DNA of 64,000 bases from Synanceia verrucosa (Eukaryota; Chordata; Actinopteri; Perciformes; Synanceiidae). The stretch's first letter is position 1, and every line of letters begins with the position of its first letter. Under the pieces are notes generated by a model that saw nothing but the letters and a program-made list of their open reading frames with translations, searched no databases and was not told the DNA's origin. The position numbers were made by a program, and so were the translations under genes. Below are positions 24,128 to 36,045 of this stretch, piece by piece. The stretch is taken from NCBI GenBank assembly GCA_029721515.1, contig CM056563.1, forward strand, positions 22,530,954 to 22,594,953, given 5' to 3'.

Positions 24128-26461
24128 GTTATTTTCTGCACTGAGCCGTCGAGAGAGAGAAAATTCCAACTTCAACAAGCAACTTGGCAACTCTGCAGGG
24201 AACTATGTTGGAACAAAAGGGCCCCCTTCATCCCAGCTGACTTTGGGGGTGGGGGGTGAAAGGGAAAGAGGGAAATTTAACAGGTGGCAGGCCTCTGAAA
24301 AACAGCTTAATCCTTTGTGCTGCACTGATCTTATAAGCATTTTAGCAGGAAATTACAAAGGTCCCTCCAGTAATAATGCAACAGGCCTGCCACAGGAGCA
24401 CAGCAGCATAATACTGTGCTTAGGATGTAAGATTAGTGCTTTCATTTTCCATTTTCATGTCATTGACCAGATGAATTTTATATACAAACACATCTCTAAT
24501 ATTTGAGATGTGTGAGAAGCTGAAACAATTATTTTCTGCTCTAAATATAAAGGTGCATGTAAAAAGACTGAATGTTGAGTTAAGCCATGTTATGCTTTGA
24601 AACCATGGATTTAATTTGTTGTTGTTCATGACCGGCTGTGGACAAAAAGCCTGTTTTTTTCCAGTTCTGCTTGCACACTGGTCTCCTCTTGCCTCTGAAC
24701 TCCATGCTTTGTGAAGTCCCAGCAGGCAGGAGTATCGGTGCAGCATGCAGCTCGTAAGTCTCACACTGTGACCAGAATGCAACACAGCGTATCGGCTGTG
24801 AGCAAACTGCAGCTGGGGAATCTCAACGTACAGATCACACTTCACGCTCTCTCTTCAAGTTCTCTGGAGAAATATGTTGTCTATAACACAACTTAGTTTC
24901 TAAACTCCATGATAAATTGAGCAATATCCACTCTGCCAGGTTGTTATGGCGACACAGAGCATACACACACACACATCCAGTGCTTTCTGGGACTGAACAT
25001 AGAGAACATGGGTTCAGAGGTTTATATTGGCAGGATAACAAACGCTCTCCTTTACATTCACTTTGCAGCTCTAATTAGTATGGCAGCCTCACACTGGATA
25101 ATGTAAGCCAACGAGAGGGACAAAAGGTGGCAGTGAAGCATTGTGATGAAAGACGATCAGTATTCTGCTTCAGGACATCACTGACAGAAATTTATTTAAT
25201 AGCTGACTCATGCACACAATACATTTAACATATCTTCTGTAACTCCACCAAGTCATTTCATGTTCATAACAGAAGGGACACAGACAGGGATTAGTGATTT
25301 GTGCTTTTATCTTTCACTCTACAAACACAGGAAGTAGCGGCTCATGCTCAGACTGACTCTTATCACATGAAATTGTAGGCACATCACAGAAATGGTAGAC
25401 TTGTCAGTGCAAAAATAATTCTACATTCCACATTATTTAGAAAAAAATACATGGTAAAAATATTTTACAGAACAGGATACAAGCAGAATCTATTCATACA
25501 AAAAAAATAATAATGAACCAACATTTATCGACGTTGTGCCCCATTGCAGTGTTCAGAGCACTCTCAAGTAATCACTGTGGCTGTACTGTAGGAAGGTATG
25601 TAATGAAAAATAAAAACCTGAGTGGATAAAAAACATAGTGTGAGTTCATTAGGTCTCAAAGTAAGGATAAAAAACAACAGTAACACCAACAATGGCTGGT
25701 GAATCAGTACCTTTACCAGTACCAGTTTAAATATTATTAGACAGACTTTTTTTCAGAGGACATCAGCTACTGACTGACCAAAGGCACATTCAAACATTAT
25801 TTTTTTGGCCACTTGGAGGCAGAAGAACAAGCTAAAGAACCCACTGTAAGACATATTATGGCCTTTATGACAGAGTGTCCTGTATGTTCCTCTTTCAGTA
25901 CCGTTTTGGACTCCAAACCAGACAAAAAGTATGAGTCTTTCGTCACCATCTTGTCGCTTTGGTGTTAGACAGGTAGAGTACAGTGGGTTTATCAGAGACT
26001 TCCTGCTGACACTAAACCAAACATGCAGGTAATAAAACCAAAAAAAGGAGCTGAAAGGGGCTACAGAGTTATTAATGTTCTTCAGTGAGTTTGCATGCAT
26101 CCAAGCAACCGGCTACAGTCGGCTTTTTACATGCATGTGTTATTTTGACAGCAGAGCAGGTGGACAGAGGAGTAGTGGCATGTACCAAAGCTTAAATAAC
26201 TCATCAAGAGTCAGATTATCTGCGTACCTCAGGTTCTCTAAGTAGCAGTCAATGTACCGTTTGTATATAAAACAATATTGATTAGTGAGGCTTTAAAAGA
26301 CAGCTGATAGGATTATACAACAGCAGCCATGCATGAGCAGAAGTCCACCAGCTGAGCAAGCAGATCAGATAAGGCCTCTGGGACATGATACTGTCCAAGC
26401 GTAAAAAAAATAAAAAAATAAAAAGGAGCCATTTTCATTGTAAAGTCATGCAAAAATGAAC
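24128..26461. other. Promoter of ICAM-like A and 3' flank of ICAM-like B
   Basis: No coding exon is supported. An ISRE-type motif, GAAAGGGAAA (24258-24267), lies about 130 bp upstream of the gene A ATG, with another ggaaatt downstream of it. A short CA run occurs at about 24961-24976. The right part, up to 26461, is probably 3' UTR and flank of gene B. Confidence 0.5.
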
Positions 26462-29400
26462 TCATACGGGTCCTGATGGGGCAGGCCGTCCTTTAAGGTA
26501 GCCGCCCTTGCTGAAAGAAAACGTGCCGTCAGGTGTCAGAAAAAAAAGGCCACCGATGAAGAGCACGACTCCCAGGAACAGAAATCCTCCAAGCAAGGCT
26601 GCAAGGGTTGTTCGGTTCCCTGTGGGAGACGAGAGGCTCTGTTATAATCTCTCTCTGTCTCAGCTCATCTGTTCAGACCTTCTGCTCTCGGACTTTCTCG
26701 GTTTGTGATAAACCACACATCCCAAAATAAAGATCAAAACTAAGAACACAGCGAGTAAAATCCCAGCAGTGGTTCCAGGGTGACCACCTGATGGAAAACA
26801 ACAGCATGAAGGAGTTATAGAAAAATTAACATGGTAAGATAGTAATGGATTATTATTACAAGCTGAGGAAGGTAATGACCACACACTGGATATATAGATG
26901 GACATACATGTCATGAACCTCACCCACCTCCATGTAAGTGAATGGGGCAAAGAAAAAGTCAAAGCACGTGGGAGGATGTGGAGACTTGTCTTCCATCTAT
27001 ATAAACAATCTATGACGATGACATTTATAAAGATATCTTACTTGGAGCTTCGATGACGGTGAAATATTTGGACTTGCTGCCCTGGTTGTTGGACGCTGTG
27101 CAGTTGTAGGTGCCTGGAAGCTGGATGGCCGGGGTCATAACGGGTCGGTTCTCATTCGCAGTTGTCTGTTGTATTGAGTGAGGGAAATGCCAGCTGTATA
27201 CCGGTGTTGGGTTTCCTGTGGCAGTGCAATCTAAAATTATTTCACTGCCAGCTGAGAGTTCTAGTGTCTCGTTTTCTGCCTTCATGAAGGCTGGTGAGTC
27301 TGGGGAAATTAGAAACCAGACAGAGAGAAAAACAAAGGACAATTAGCGTTCAGTCACAGAAAGGCATCAGATTCTCTCTCTCTGCTGTGATGGCATTCAG
27401 AACTTACACAGCACAATCGCTTCGTGTGACTCTGATTTGACCGCAGATGGATTTGGCACAGATGGCCCAAAGTCCAGCTTTGCTTCACACCAGATCTGAG
27501 TTCCATTATCAGCGCTTTGGACGGTCAGATTAAAGACAGAGGACACATTGACTGGACTCAGACTGAACTGGTCAAACGTCTCAGTATGGACGGTCTTATT
27601 TCCTTTGTGCCAGTGTACCGAGAGGTTTCTCAGTGGTGTAACGTTCACGGCGTCACACTGCAGGCGGTACTGTTCGCCCTCGATCATGGGGCCTGCCTGA
27701 CTTGGCAGAGACATGGACACACTGTCCGGCGTTTCTGCATTGAAAAGAAGAGACAAAACGCTTCACAAATACTATCCAGCATCAGAACAATGAAGACTAC
27801 AAGGGGTTTGTGAGGCATCCTGAGATAAAGCTAAGGGCTACTTACTATAAACAGTGACTGGTAGGTTTTTTGAACACTGAACACCATCAGGGAGATTGAT
27901 GAAGCAGATTGGTTCGAAATACCAGTTCTTCACCGATTCAACTTTTAGGATAACAGAGGAGACCCTTTGTACAGGTCCTGTGCCGCCATATATGGCCTCC
28001 CAGCCCATTAACTCGATCTGATCTGACGTTGAGCTGCAGTTGTTCAAGAGGGGGTCTCCAAATCTCACCACAGCTCTCGGAGGACTCATCTCGATGGGAC
28101 AGGAGGACCTCACAGGATTCACTAGGAGCACACAGTATTTATTAACGGCATGAACAGACACATACAAAAGTAGGGCTGGGAAAAAATATCAATATGGCAA
28201 TATATCAATACTTATTTCTTAATATAATGTTTTTTCCCACAAAAAAAGACGTTTTGGGCTGATTGTTAATCCAGAATGACATCCACCTGTTAAAATAAAA
28301 AGTTACATAAAAATAACATAATCTGCGTTAACGTGCAAATTTTGTGTATGTATATATTAGGGCTGCAACTAACGACTATTTTAATAATCAATCCATCCAT
28401 CCATCCATTATCTACCGCTTATCCTCATAGGGTCGCGGGGGGCTGGAGCCTATCCCAGCTGTCTTAGGGCGGAAGGCAGGGTACACCCTGGACAAGTCGC
28501 CACCTCATCGCAGGACACATAGAGACAGACAACCACTCACACTCACATCACACCTACGGTCAATTTAAATTAGCCAATTAACCTAATCCCCATGCATGTT
28601 TTTGGATGGTGGGAGGAAGCCAGAGAACCCGGAGAGAACCCACGCAGACACGGGGAGAACATGCAAACTCCACACAGAAAGGCCCCGGGCCCGGGATTCG
28701 AACCCGGTACCTTGTTGCTGTGAGGCAACAGTGCTAACCACTGCACCACTGTGCCGCCTTAATAATCAATTAATCAGTCAATTATTTTTTTTCGATTAAT
28801 CGATGAATTGAATAAAAAAAAGAATCATTTTTTTTTAATTTCCATCCTCTGATTCAAAAACAGACATTATCTCAAATCGACACTGAAGAAAAGCGACAAA
28901 ATAACAGGTTGCCGCGTGGACGTCCCAGAGCTCTTAAAGTAATAAGTTATGAATAATTAAAGACTACAGTTTGCTGTGTTGTACACAGGTTCGGCTTCAT
29001 ATAAACCACACACTGCTCTTCTTCTGTGGTGTTTTACAGCAGTGTGCATCCATCCACTCAACTCGGTGAGCTCCGTGACGTAGCGATGATGGCATATTAA
29101 TCATGCGACACAACGAAACGATAATGAAATTCATTGCCAAAACAATTAATAATCGATTTTTATTGATTCATTGTTGCAGCCATAATATATATTACATTAC
29201 ATTTCTAACTAAGTGATCTATGTAGAATATCGCAATATCACAATAACGTATCATATCGTGACTCCAGTATCGCGATACGTATCGTATGTTTAGTCCTTGC
29301 CAGTACCCACCCCGATACAAAAGAGTCTTTTGCAGCATTTGATCTCACAGATACAAAATAACACTAACAACAGTGTAAATCAGAGTTTCAGGGAGTGACT

Positions 29401-29842
29401 GGAAGTGAAACAACATTACATTAGATACCAGAAGAAGACAGAACAGCCTGAATGTGTGTCAGTCGGTCAGAAACTGACTGATGTCTTAAGTGTCAAACAG
29501 CAAAATCTAGTAATCTCTGCTGAACTGTTGGGTGTCTCTGGGATCAAATAACACAACCATGCCCAAGAATAGACACCATAGGAAGATGTCTGACCTCAGA
29601 CCGCATGTTTATATTAGGTTAGGTAGATAAACATGGTTGTATTTTGATCCCAAACAGACTAACATGAATCAAACAATGGGCGTAGGCCAGCCTGACTGGA
29701 GGCTCTACCTCCCAGACCGTGGAGACACAATAATGAGCTTTCACTTGTACTGTGAACAAACAAAAAAAAACACAATCAAAACACGACAGAAACAGTTACC
29801 TGTCCAGGATATAACACCGCTTAGTATGAAGAACCACCTCAT
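26462..29842 (-). CDS. ICAM-like gene B: three Ig domains with two alternative membrane/tail exons
   Basis: Exons: 29800-29842 (signal peptide MRWFFILSGVISWT), 27846-28121 (D1), 27408-27734 (D2), 27042-27299 (D3), then 26462-26619 or 26660-26787 as the last exon. All junctions are phase 1. D1 has CPIEMSPP, Cys43, MGWE (Glu56) and PIC...QC. D2 begins KTPDSVSMSL and has DFGPSVPNP. D3 has LDCTATGNPTPVYSW and GTYNCTASN. Using the exon at 26462-26619 gives 353 aa with a membrane segment (LAALLGGFLFLGVVLFIGGL) and a short tail ending PAPSGPV. The other exon gives 343 aa with a basic tail. Many NxS/T sites (NCS, NVT, NLS, NKT, NVS, NCT) fit a cell-surface glycoprotein. The family role is leukocyte adhesion through beta-2 integrins; here that is inferred from D1 and D2 similarity and from linkage to tyk2. 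Intron 1 carries nested transposons. Confidence 0.87.
26660..26787 (-). CDS. Alternative last exon of ICAM-like B: membrane segment and basic tail
   Basis: After the acceptor CCATCAG the exon reads in phase from D3: S-GHPGTTAGILLAVFLVLIF, continuing ILGCVVYH, then a basic tail (KPRKSESRRSEQMS) and TGA. It has a stop, so it cannot be followed by the second membrane exon 40 bp downstream (26462-26619). Both exons accept the same phase-1 junction from 27042. They are therefore mutually exclusive ends of gene B. Confidence 0.75.
28359..29183. mobile_element. Second, nested hAT-like MITE (agggctgcaac termini)
   Basis: Begins agggctgcaactaacga and ends gttgcagccat, inverted termini widely seen in fish MITEs. 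Flanks gtatatat and atatatat agree at 7 of 8 positions, as for an 8-bp duplication. It lies inside the element at 28171-29315 and is itself interrupted by the SINE-like element at 28393-28758. Confidence 0.65.
28393..28758 (-). mobile_element. SINE-like element, copy 1 (innermost insertion)
   Basis: This is a minus-strand copy of the element at 39604-39950. Its head is ggcggcacagtggtgcagtgg, it has a pol III B-box-like gggttcgaatcc, and its tail is (GGAT)n. A 12-bp target duplication, ttaataatcaat, flanks it (28381-28392 and 28759-28770), as expected for LINE-machinery insertion. Confidence 0.8.
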
Positions 29843-30120
29843 GGTTTCTCCGGTGAGCCAACTACAAACTTTAACCACTGAATTAAAAGTGAAACCCGTC
29901 CAGAAAACAGACTGGTTTCCGTACTTTTCCTTTCACCTGGCGACTGATGTCATCGAAAGCCCCGAAACTATGGTAACAATATCCGCGTGGTGCGTTAAAG
30001 TGCTCCTCGTAATCTCCTGGCTCTACAGGAAGTTGGCGTGAAGTAAACAACGACAGCCTGTTCGCATCAAGGCGGGGACCGATGATGAATGAGGGCGGCT
30101 TAAAGGAATAGGCTAACATT
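29843..30120 (-). promoter_or_regulatory. Promoter region of ICAM-like B with IRF/ISRE-like motifs
   Basis: Within about 100 bp upstream of the gene B ATG the plus strand has aaaagtgaaaccc (29885-29897) and ggtttccgtacttttccttt (29914-29933), whose complement carries repeated GAAA units. These resemble IRF-binding sites. There is no obvious TATA box. The calls are by eye. Confidence 0.4.
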
Positions 30121-30703
30121 TTGGGGGGACGGTTGTCTTTTGAGTTGGTCGATTCACATCCGGCGATTCGGGCATCAGTAACTTTCTCTTTCCCAAGCCG
30201 GAAGTAGTGTAGCTTATTTTATTGCAGTATTTCCGACGGCACCGGAAGGCAACGCTACAGACGATTTTAGCTCGGAAAAACTGCATAGTTAAGTTAAAAA
30301 TACTAACAAAATATTGTGTGATATATAAAAATCATTATAGTTTTATACTTGTTATATTTTTATTTGTTAAATTGTACACTTACTTCACCATTTCTCAGTT
30401 TCTGGTGGGATAACACTATAGAATGTAATTGTAGATGTAAGTTTCTATTATTTAGTTAATAATCCATTATTATACCTTTATATGAGGACATTTAGAGGTA
30501 CATACTTGCTTGACTTTTTTTCTACTGGATTTTTATTTGGAAATTGTGGTGTGTACACATAAGTGCAACATGTATATCCTGTTTTTTCTTGTTAATGAAT
30601 AAAAGTTGAATAAGAAAAAAAGACAAAATCATTATAGTGAAGATTAACGGCTATTGCACAGAAAGCATTTTAAAAAAATCAAAGGTATATATGAATATAT
30701 ACA

Positions 30704-30880
30704 GTCGTGGTCAAAAGTTTACATACACTTGTAATGAACAGTTATTTATAGTTAGTTATTTCTACAACTCTGATTTTTCTCTGATAGAGTGATTGGAACA
30801 GATACTTCTTTGTCACAAAAACATTCATCAAGTTTGGTTCTTTTATGACTTTATTATGGGTTAACATAGTGGTTCACATC
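30704..30880. mobile_element. Tc1/mariner-type terminal fragment
   Basis: Starts at a TA with cagtcgtggtcaaaagtttacatacactt, the terminal-repeat style of fish Tc1/mariner elements. It runs to about the motif gactttattatggg. No transposase is present and the other end was not found. It lies in the spacer between genes B and C (30121-32071), which otherwise shows no gene; the right part is probably the gene C 3' flank. Confidence 0.6.
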
Positions 30881-32071
30881 AAGGAAATTGTACTTGGTGC
30901 AGCGTTAACAAATTAAGTTGTGCATTTTGTGTAGAATGTGCAAAATGATTGATCAGGCAGTGTGCAAAAGTTCACAGTGAGGTGAATATGTGCAGTATTC
31001 CCCATTTGTGGGACAAATTATTGTACAAGCTATTGCATTGCATTATTATTTTTGTTTTGAAATTAACAACAAAATTAGTATCATGTTTCTGATATGTAAG
31101 GCTTCAATAATGAGGCAATCTGTTTGAAAAGCGACATTTTTAATATTAAAATACAGTTTTACATCAGTCTCAAATATATACAGCTGTATTCACAAATGTG
31201 CTACAAATGTCTTCATGTCCCCACAAACTCTTCCAACACGTGCAATGTTAACAAAACTGTCTGCAGTCCATTTTCAATACTAAATTCTTCCATCTTTGCC
31301 ACTCCATAAAAATAAATATAAAAATTTTGCATTTACATATCTTCCTGAATAATATACAGGTCTGGTAGGCATTATAGGCTCTAATGCCTGCAGTCACTCA
31401 TACAAAAGAATACAACTGTGGGACAAGATAATTTGTCCCATAAGGCCAGAGTCTGACAGTGTGGCACAATAAACCACCAGGCACAGAGAAGACAGGAAGA
31501 AGTGCTGAGTGGCTTACAAAGAAGAGTAAATGGGCTCAATGAAAAATATGGACAAGAAATATTGTCAACAAATGGTGCAGAGCTGGTCTCCTCTTTCACT
31601 GATTCAATGTCACACCATCAGAGAGGTAGTGCACTTCCTGTTAGTGTGACTGTTAACGCAGTCTCAGCGTCTACATTTCTTACATGCACGCTAAAATCAT
31701 GTTCGGTTTGTAAAAATAATTGCACACAGAGATCTGAGTGAATATCAAGGGGGCATAGTAATAAAAAAAGAAAAGAATCAAGCATTAGAGAAACCAAGGT
31801 GAACAGAAAACATTCATATTAAACTTCCCTTTGTGCTCATTAAAAATATCAAAACAGTTTCTATGGCAAGTCAAAGCCAAAATTTAAGTCCCCTTTTTTG
31901 TGTCCAGTGGAAAAAAAATCCAGTAGTCAAACTAAAAAGGTACATCTCAATCCACGGTTTCTCATTCTTATAATTAGATAATTCCATGAAGGGTAAAATA
32001 CTGTTTAATGTGGAGCTGAGTGGTATTCAGAGTGGTCAGCGATCAGTCCTGTGTTATCCACTCAGGCACTG

Positions 32072-33909
32072 CTAAGACAGCTTGGTCATAGGAAACTGCA
32101 TATCCCAGCCATTGTGGGCCACGTTGCCGCTGTGGGTGTCGAGTTTGGGGTTTTTCAGACTGTAGCGGCGCATCTTGGTGTTTTTGTAGTAGATAGAGTA
32201 GATGAAGAGGAAGAAGATGGAGATGGCGACGACTGTGACAGCCACGAATCCAGCAATGAGGGGAAGGTAGTCCTCTGTAATGGAACAGGACATATTAACG
32301 TTTAAGAATAAACTACTACAAATCTTTCATTTCTGTCTAAATGTTCACTATATTTATGTGAATTCTGTTGATTTTCCCTCACTATTTGTATGCAGAAAAC
32401 AAATGAAAATCAAGAAACAGTTGCTAATTATCTACTAAAACATGACTCAAGAAGACAGACCGATTGTGTTTGTAGAATGAAACCATGCAAGTCTTTCTGC
32501 TGAGAACATCTGACAACAGAAAACAAGTCACTCTTTTAAAAAGAAGCTCAACAATTTCAACGAAACTCACCTAAACCTCCAGCCGTTCCACCGGCCTTCT
32601 GCCTTTTTGTTTCCGTCTTTGTACGCAAACCACTCCCAGAAATCACACGGCGTCATTTTGAAATCAATCGGGTTAGAATCCCCTTTGAAGTTGAATGTCT
32701 GAAGCCTTTTTCAACATGGACTCTATCACGTTCTGAGTGGCTAATGAGGACAACACTTCTTGCAAACTGGCCCAGTACTGAGGGAGAATGCTGCAGCCCC
32801 TAAACAAGCTGTAACGCCATCGCTCACTAAAGTGCTTGTTTTTGCCACGGACTGTTACTCGAAGTGTCTGACAACACTATGGTTTGTATAAAGGGGAACA
32901 CAGTGGAGTAGATTTATATTTACTGGCTGCAACCGCCCTGCAAGAGATCTACTTCCACTACTGGGGTGCTTTCTTCATTCAGGAATGAGATCTATTACAC
33001 ATTCTTTAAAGAAAACGTTTGTTACCTTTTAAAACCACCTCGACTTCATGGGAGATAGAGTCAACGTCGTTGATGGCCCTGCAGGTGTAGACGCCAGCTT
33101 CAGACACGATGAGCGTGTCTCCAGACACGTGGGGCACTTTGTCGGGGCTGTAGAGCCACTCGATCTTCGGAGGTGGGTGACCGTCAGCTTCACATACCAG
33201 CTCCTCAGGGTAACCTCTGAACACTGGGACTGTGTTTGGAAGCTTTGTTGTGTTAATGACGGGCTTATCTGTTGAGAAATAAAGGCTAGTTAAAATAAAT
33301 ACACTGAATATGCGCTTTTACAATGTCTCACTGTGAGAAAACAAAGGGAGCAAAGGTGTGTGTGATCTCACAGTGGACGGTGATGTTGAAGGGACTGGAC
33401 TTCATGTTGGGAGGAGGCTGAGGACCTTCAGGTCCAAGGTCCAAGCGGGCCTCACACCTGAACTCTGCTCCATTGTGGTTCCTGTCCAGAGTGACGTTGA
33501 TGGTGGACGACACGTTCAGGGGCGATCGGACACTGAGGTCACAGTTTTTGTCATTCCTAGGTGAGCAGCCGATCACTCTCAGGGAGTCTGATGGGCAAAT
33601 GAAAGTTTGATTTCATATTTTATTTACACTGGTTGATTCTAAATATTTGCCTCCATGGGGAAAACAACCAGCCTGATTATGAAGAAACTTGGTGGAAAGG
33701 TGGACCCTGGGCCTTAACTTCAAAATGATGGAAATGAAACAGATCTGAATCACTGAGTGGACATACAATTCATTTGTTTCACTTTCTCGTTAACACAACG
33801 AGACTCTTCAAGTTTCCTTCTAGTTTATATCATGATTCATTTCTTATCCTTGTGTTAATGAGTGCAGTCACAATAAATACCAAAAACTGAATTATTGATT
33901 TTATATAAT

Positions 33910-33942
<33 letters not shown>

Positions 33943-35625
33943 CAGGCTTTTGCAAAAATAAAAAAAAATCTTTCAGATGTCACATCAAAACTTCAAACTT
34001 TAATTTGCAATTACTGAAAAAGGGATTTAAGTATTGCATCATTATGATAACTAATGAATATTAACATTTAATGTGTATTTGAACAGTTTCTGGAGTCTGA
34101 CCATGATTGTTCCTCTTAATGAATGCTCATTACTTAAAGCCTCTGCAGATGAGCTAAGGAGAATTTTTGGTCCTGGTTCGTATAAATATAAAGGGCTACT
34201 TCTAAGCTAACACAATACAGGGATTCTTACTCTCAGGTGATTGTACACAGATATAAACACAGTTATGAATGTTATAAAGATGTCACCCACTGGACCTTTA
34301 AGGAAGATTCCCCACCTGTGATGAGCGGTTCGAGAGTTTTGTTGCCTCGGTACCAAAAAACGACAAGGTTTCCTGCGGGAGCGACGCTGGTGATGTCACA
34401 CTGCAGCTGGAACTCTCTCTCCTCCACCACTGGACTTGAGTCGTCCACCAGACGGATGGAGACGCTGTCTGGTGTCTCTGAAGAACGAAAGGGGGGAAAA
34501 CGATCATCAGGAGAGCCCCAACAATTGAGAAACACACAAACGTACAAAGGTTAGAACCACTTACTGTACAGGGTGATGTTTAAATGTTTCTGGCATGTTC
34601 CTATTATGTTAAATGTTGCCGTACAAACAGGCCTCGGGTCCCAGCCATTATATGTGTCAGCAAACCAGCTTGTGTTAGTCCAGATGCCCTGCAGACTCTG
34701 CCAGTATATTTCCTTGACATGTCTGGAGTCGCTGGACGTTGGTGTGCATGTTGCATTCTCCTGGCCTCTGCTCCGGTGTTGTATCACCATCCTGTGTGGA
34801 GTTATTTCGATGGGGCATTCTCGCCCAGCACCTGTGGGACGTAGAAACGTTATTCTCCGGTCTCAAGTCTGCACACATACCCGTTATCTTAACACAACAT
34901 TTCCACATCCAGCGCTGTGGTGAAACAGAACAAGAGCTGTGTCTCAGGAGGCAACAGGAAAAAGGCTCAGGAAGGATATACCCCTCCCTTAGGAAAGTAT
35001 GCACTTGCTGCCCACCATTCTTTGTACGTGTGATAACAACACCCCAGTTTAATGCATCACATTTTCAACTTTAACGGCCAGGTATGACTACACATGTGAG
35101 GAATAAAAACAAAGAATACTTTAGTCTGTCTGTGCAATATAACAGTATGGTGTAATAGAGAGGAGTGCATGAGATAGATATAGTTATTATTATAAGGACC
35201 ATTAACACCCATTTCCAACCATTATAACAGTGTTAGGAAAGACACTACTTTATCAGAAAAGTGTAATATACACATGGTGTGAGAGGAGGTTGAAAATATT
35301 AGTTTAGACAGACACAGTGCTAACTAATAATCACACAAACACCACCAGTACTCACACCGCAACATCTGCCACCCATTCAAAGCACATTTTAATTCCCAGT
35401 CTTGTTTTTAAAACTCAACTGTTGCTTTAATTTACAGAAATAGACCAAGAACGACCCAACTTTTTTGTTTTGTATAAGTCTAAACGAGTCGTTTGAATGT
35501 GGACAGCTAAAGAAAAGTGATATGTTGACCCTCCACTCACTCGGTCCTGTCCCGTTAGAGAGTGGCAGCAGCAGCGCTAAAGTCCAAACGGCTGAAAGCA
35601 GACGAAGGCAGATTAAATCCTCCAT
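32072..35625 (-). CDS. ICAM-like gene C: three Ig domains (D2 split), one membrane segment, 391 aa
   Basis: Exons: 35541-35625 (signal peptide MEDLICLRLLSAVWTLALLL plus a short leader), 34565-34831 (D1), 34316-34477 and 33372-33587 (two halves of D2), 33026-33268 (D3), 32072-32274 (membrane and tail). The total is 1176 nt and all junctions are phase 1. D1 begins RECPIEITPH and ends HLNITLYS, but the segment aligned with GWE in genes A, B and D is YWQ (Gln73). D2 begins KTPDSVSIRLV and ends LDLGPEGPQPPP. D3 has LVCEADGHPPPKIEW and GVYTCRAIND. The membrane segment is about IAGFVAVTVVAISIFFLFIY, followed by KMRRYSLKNPKL, comparable to the KIKKYRLQQ region of ICAM1 that links to ERM and actinin. 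A complete ICAM-like cell-surface receptor is the best reading. Confidence 0.88.
33909..33943. repeat. (TAA)n microsatellite in the intron that splits D2 of gene C
   Basis: About eleven perfect TAA units in the 728-bp intron between 33587 and 34316. Confidence 0.9.
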
Positions 35626-35784
35626 TTGATGAATAAAGTTCCTCCAACTGACTGCTGTCCGCCCTCTTTCTCTCTCTCCTCTGTTCCACTGAGCGACTGT
35701 GAGCTTCCTCTGCTTCCCCTCCTCACTTCATAGGAAGAGCTAGCGGAGACTTGTTGACTTTCAGGGAGAGAGCTCAAACTAAGC

Positions 35785-35832
35785 TAGGCTAGGCTAGGCT
35801 AGGCTAAGCTAGGCTAGGCTAAGCTAGCTAGC
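35785..35832. repeat. (AGGCT)n pentanucleotide repeat upstream of gene C
   Basis: Repeats of aggct with occasional aagct variants, about 160 bp upstream of the gene C ATG and so within its promoter region. The sequence between it and the ATG is rich in cttcc/ttccc ETS-like motifs. Confidence 0.85.
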
Positions 35833-35928
35833 TGCATCAACGGAGAGAAAACAGCTCTCACACCGAACACTGAACTCTCTGTCCGGTCTACTGCAGCCCT
35901 CACACCCGCTGTGTCTATAAGTGATACT

Positions 35929-35929
35929 G

Positions 35930-35967
<38 letters not shown>

Positions 35968-35987
35968 GATGGATGGATGGACGAAGG

Positions 35988-36045
<58 letters not shown>

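Larger units (their letters stand above)
28171..29315. mobile_element. hAT-like non-autonomous element with 8-bp target duplication (intron 1 of ICAM-like B)
   Basis: The element starts tagggctggg and ends cccaccccga, imperfect inverted termini. It is flanked on both sides by the same 8 bp, tacaaaag (28163-28170 and 29316-29323), the duplication length of hAT transposons. The 5' end (gaaaaaatatcaatatggca) also occurs as a fragment at about 49157-49186. It contains two further insertions. No transposase coding was seen. Confidence 0.8.

Noticed and set aside
28596..28799. Reading frame in the SINE-like element (and its counterpart at 39457-39768)
   Set aside because: The two frames are similar only because both are copies of the same SINE-like repeat, which has pol III-type boxes and no coding function.
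32575..32660. Possible extra exon in the last intron of gene C (good donor at about 32574)
   Set aside because: The only frame compatible with phase 1 at the donor has a TGA upstream and no acceptor in the right phase after it; the alternative frame stops at the donor.
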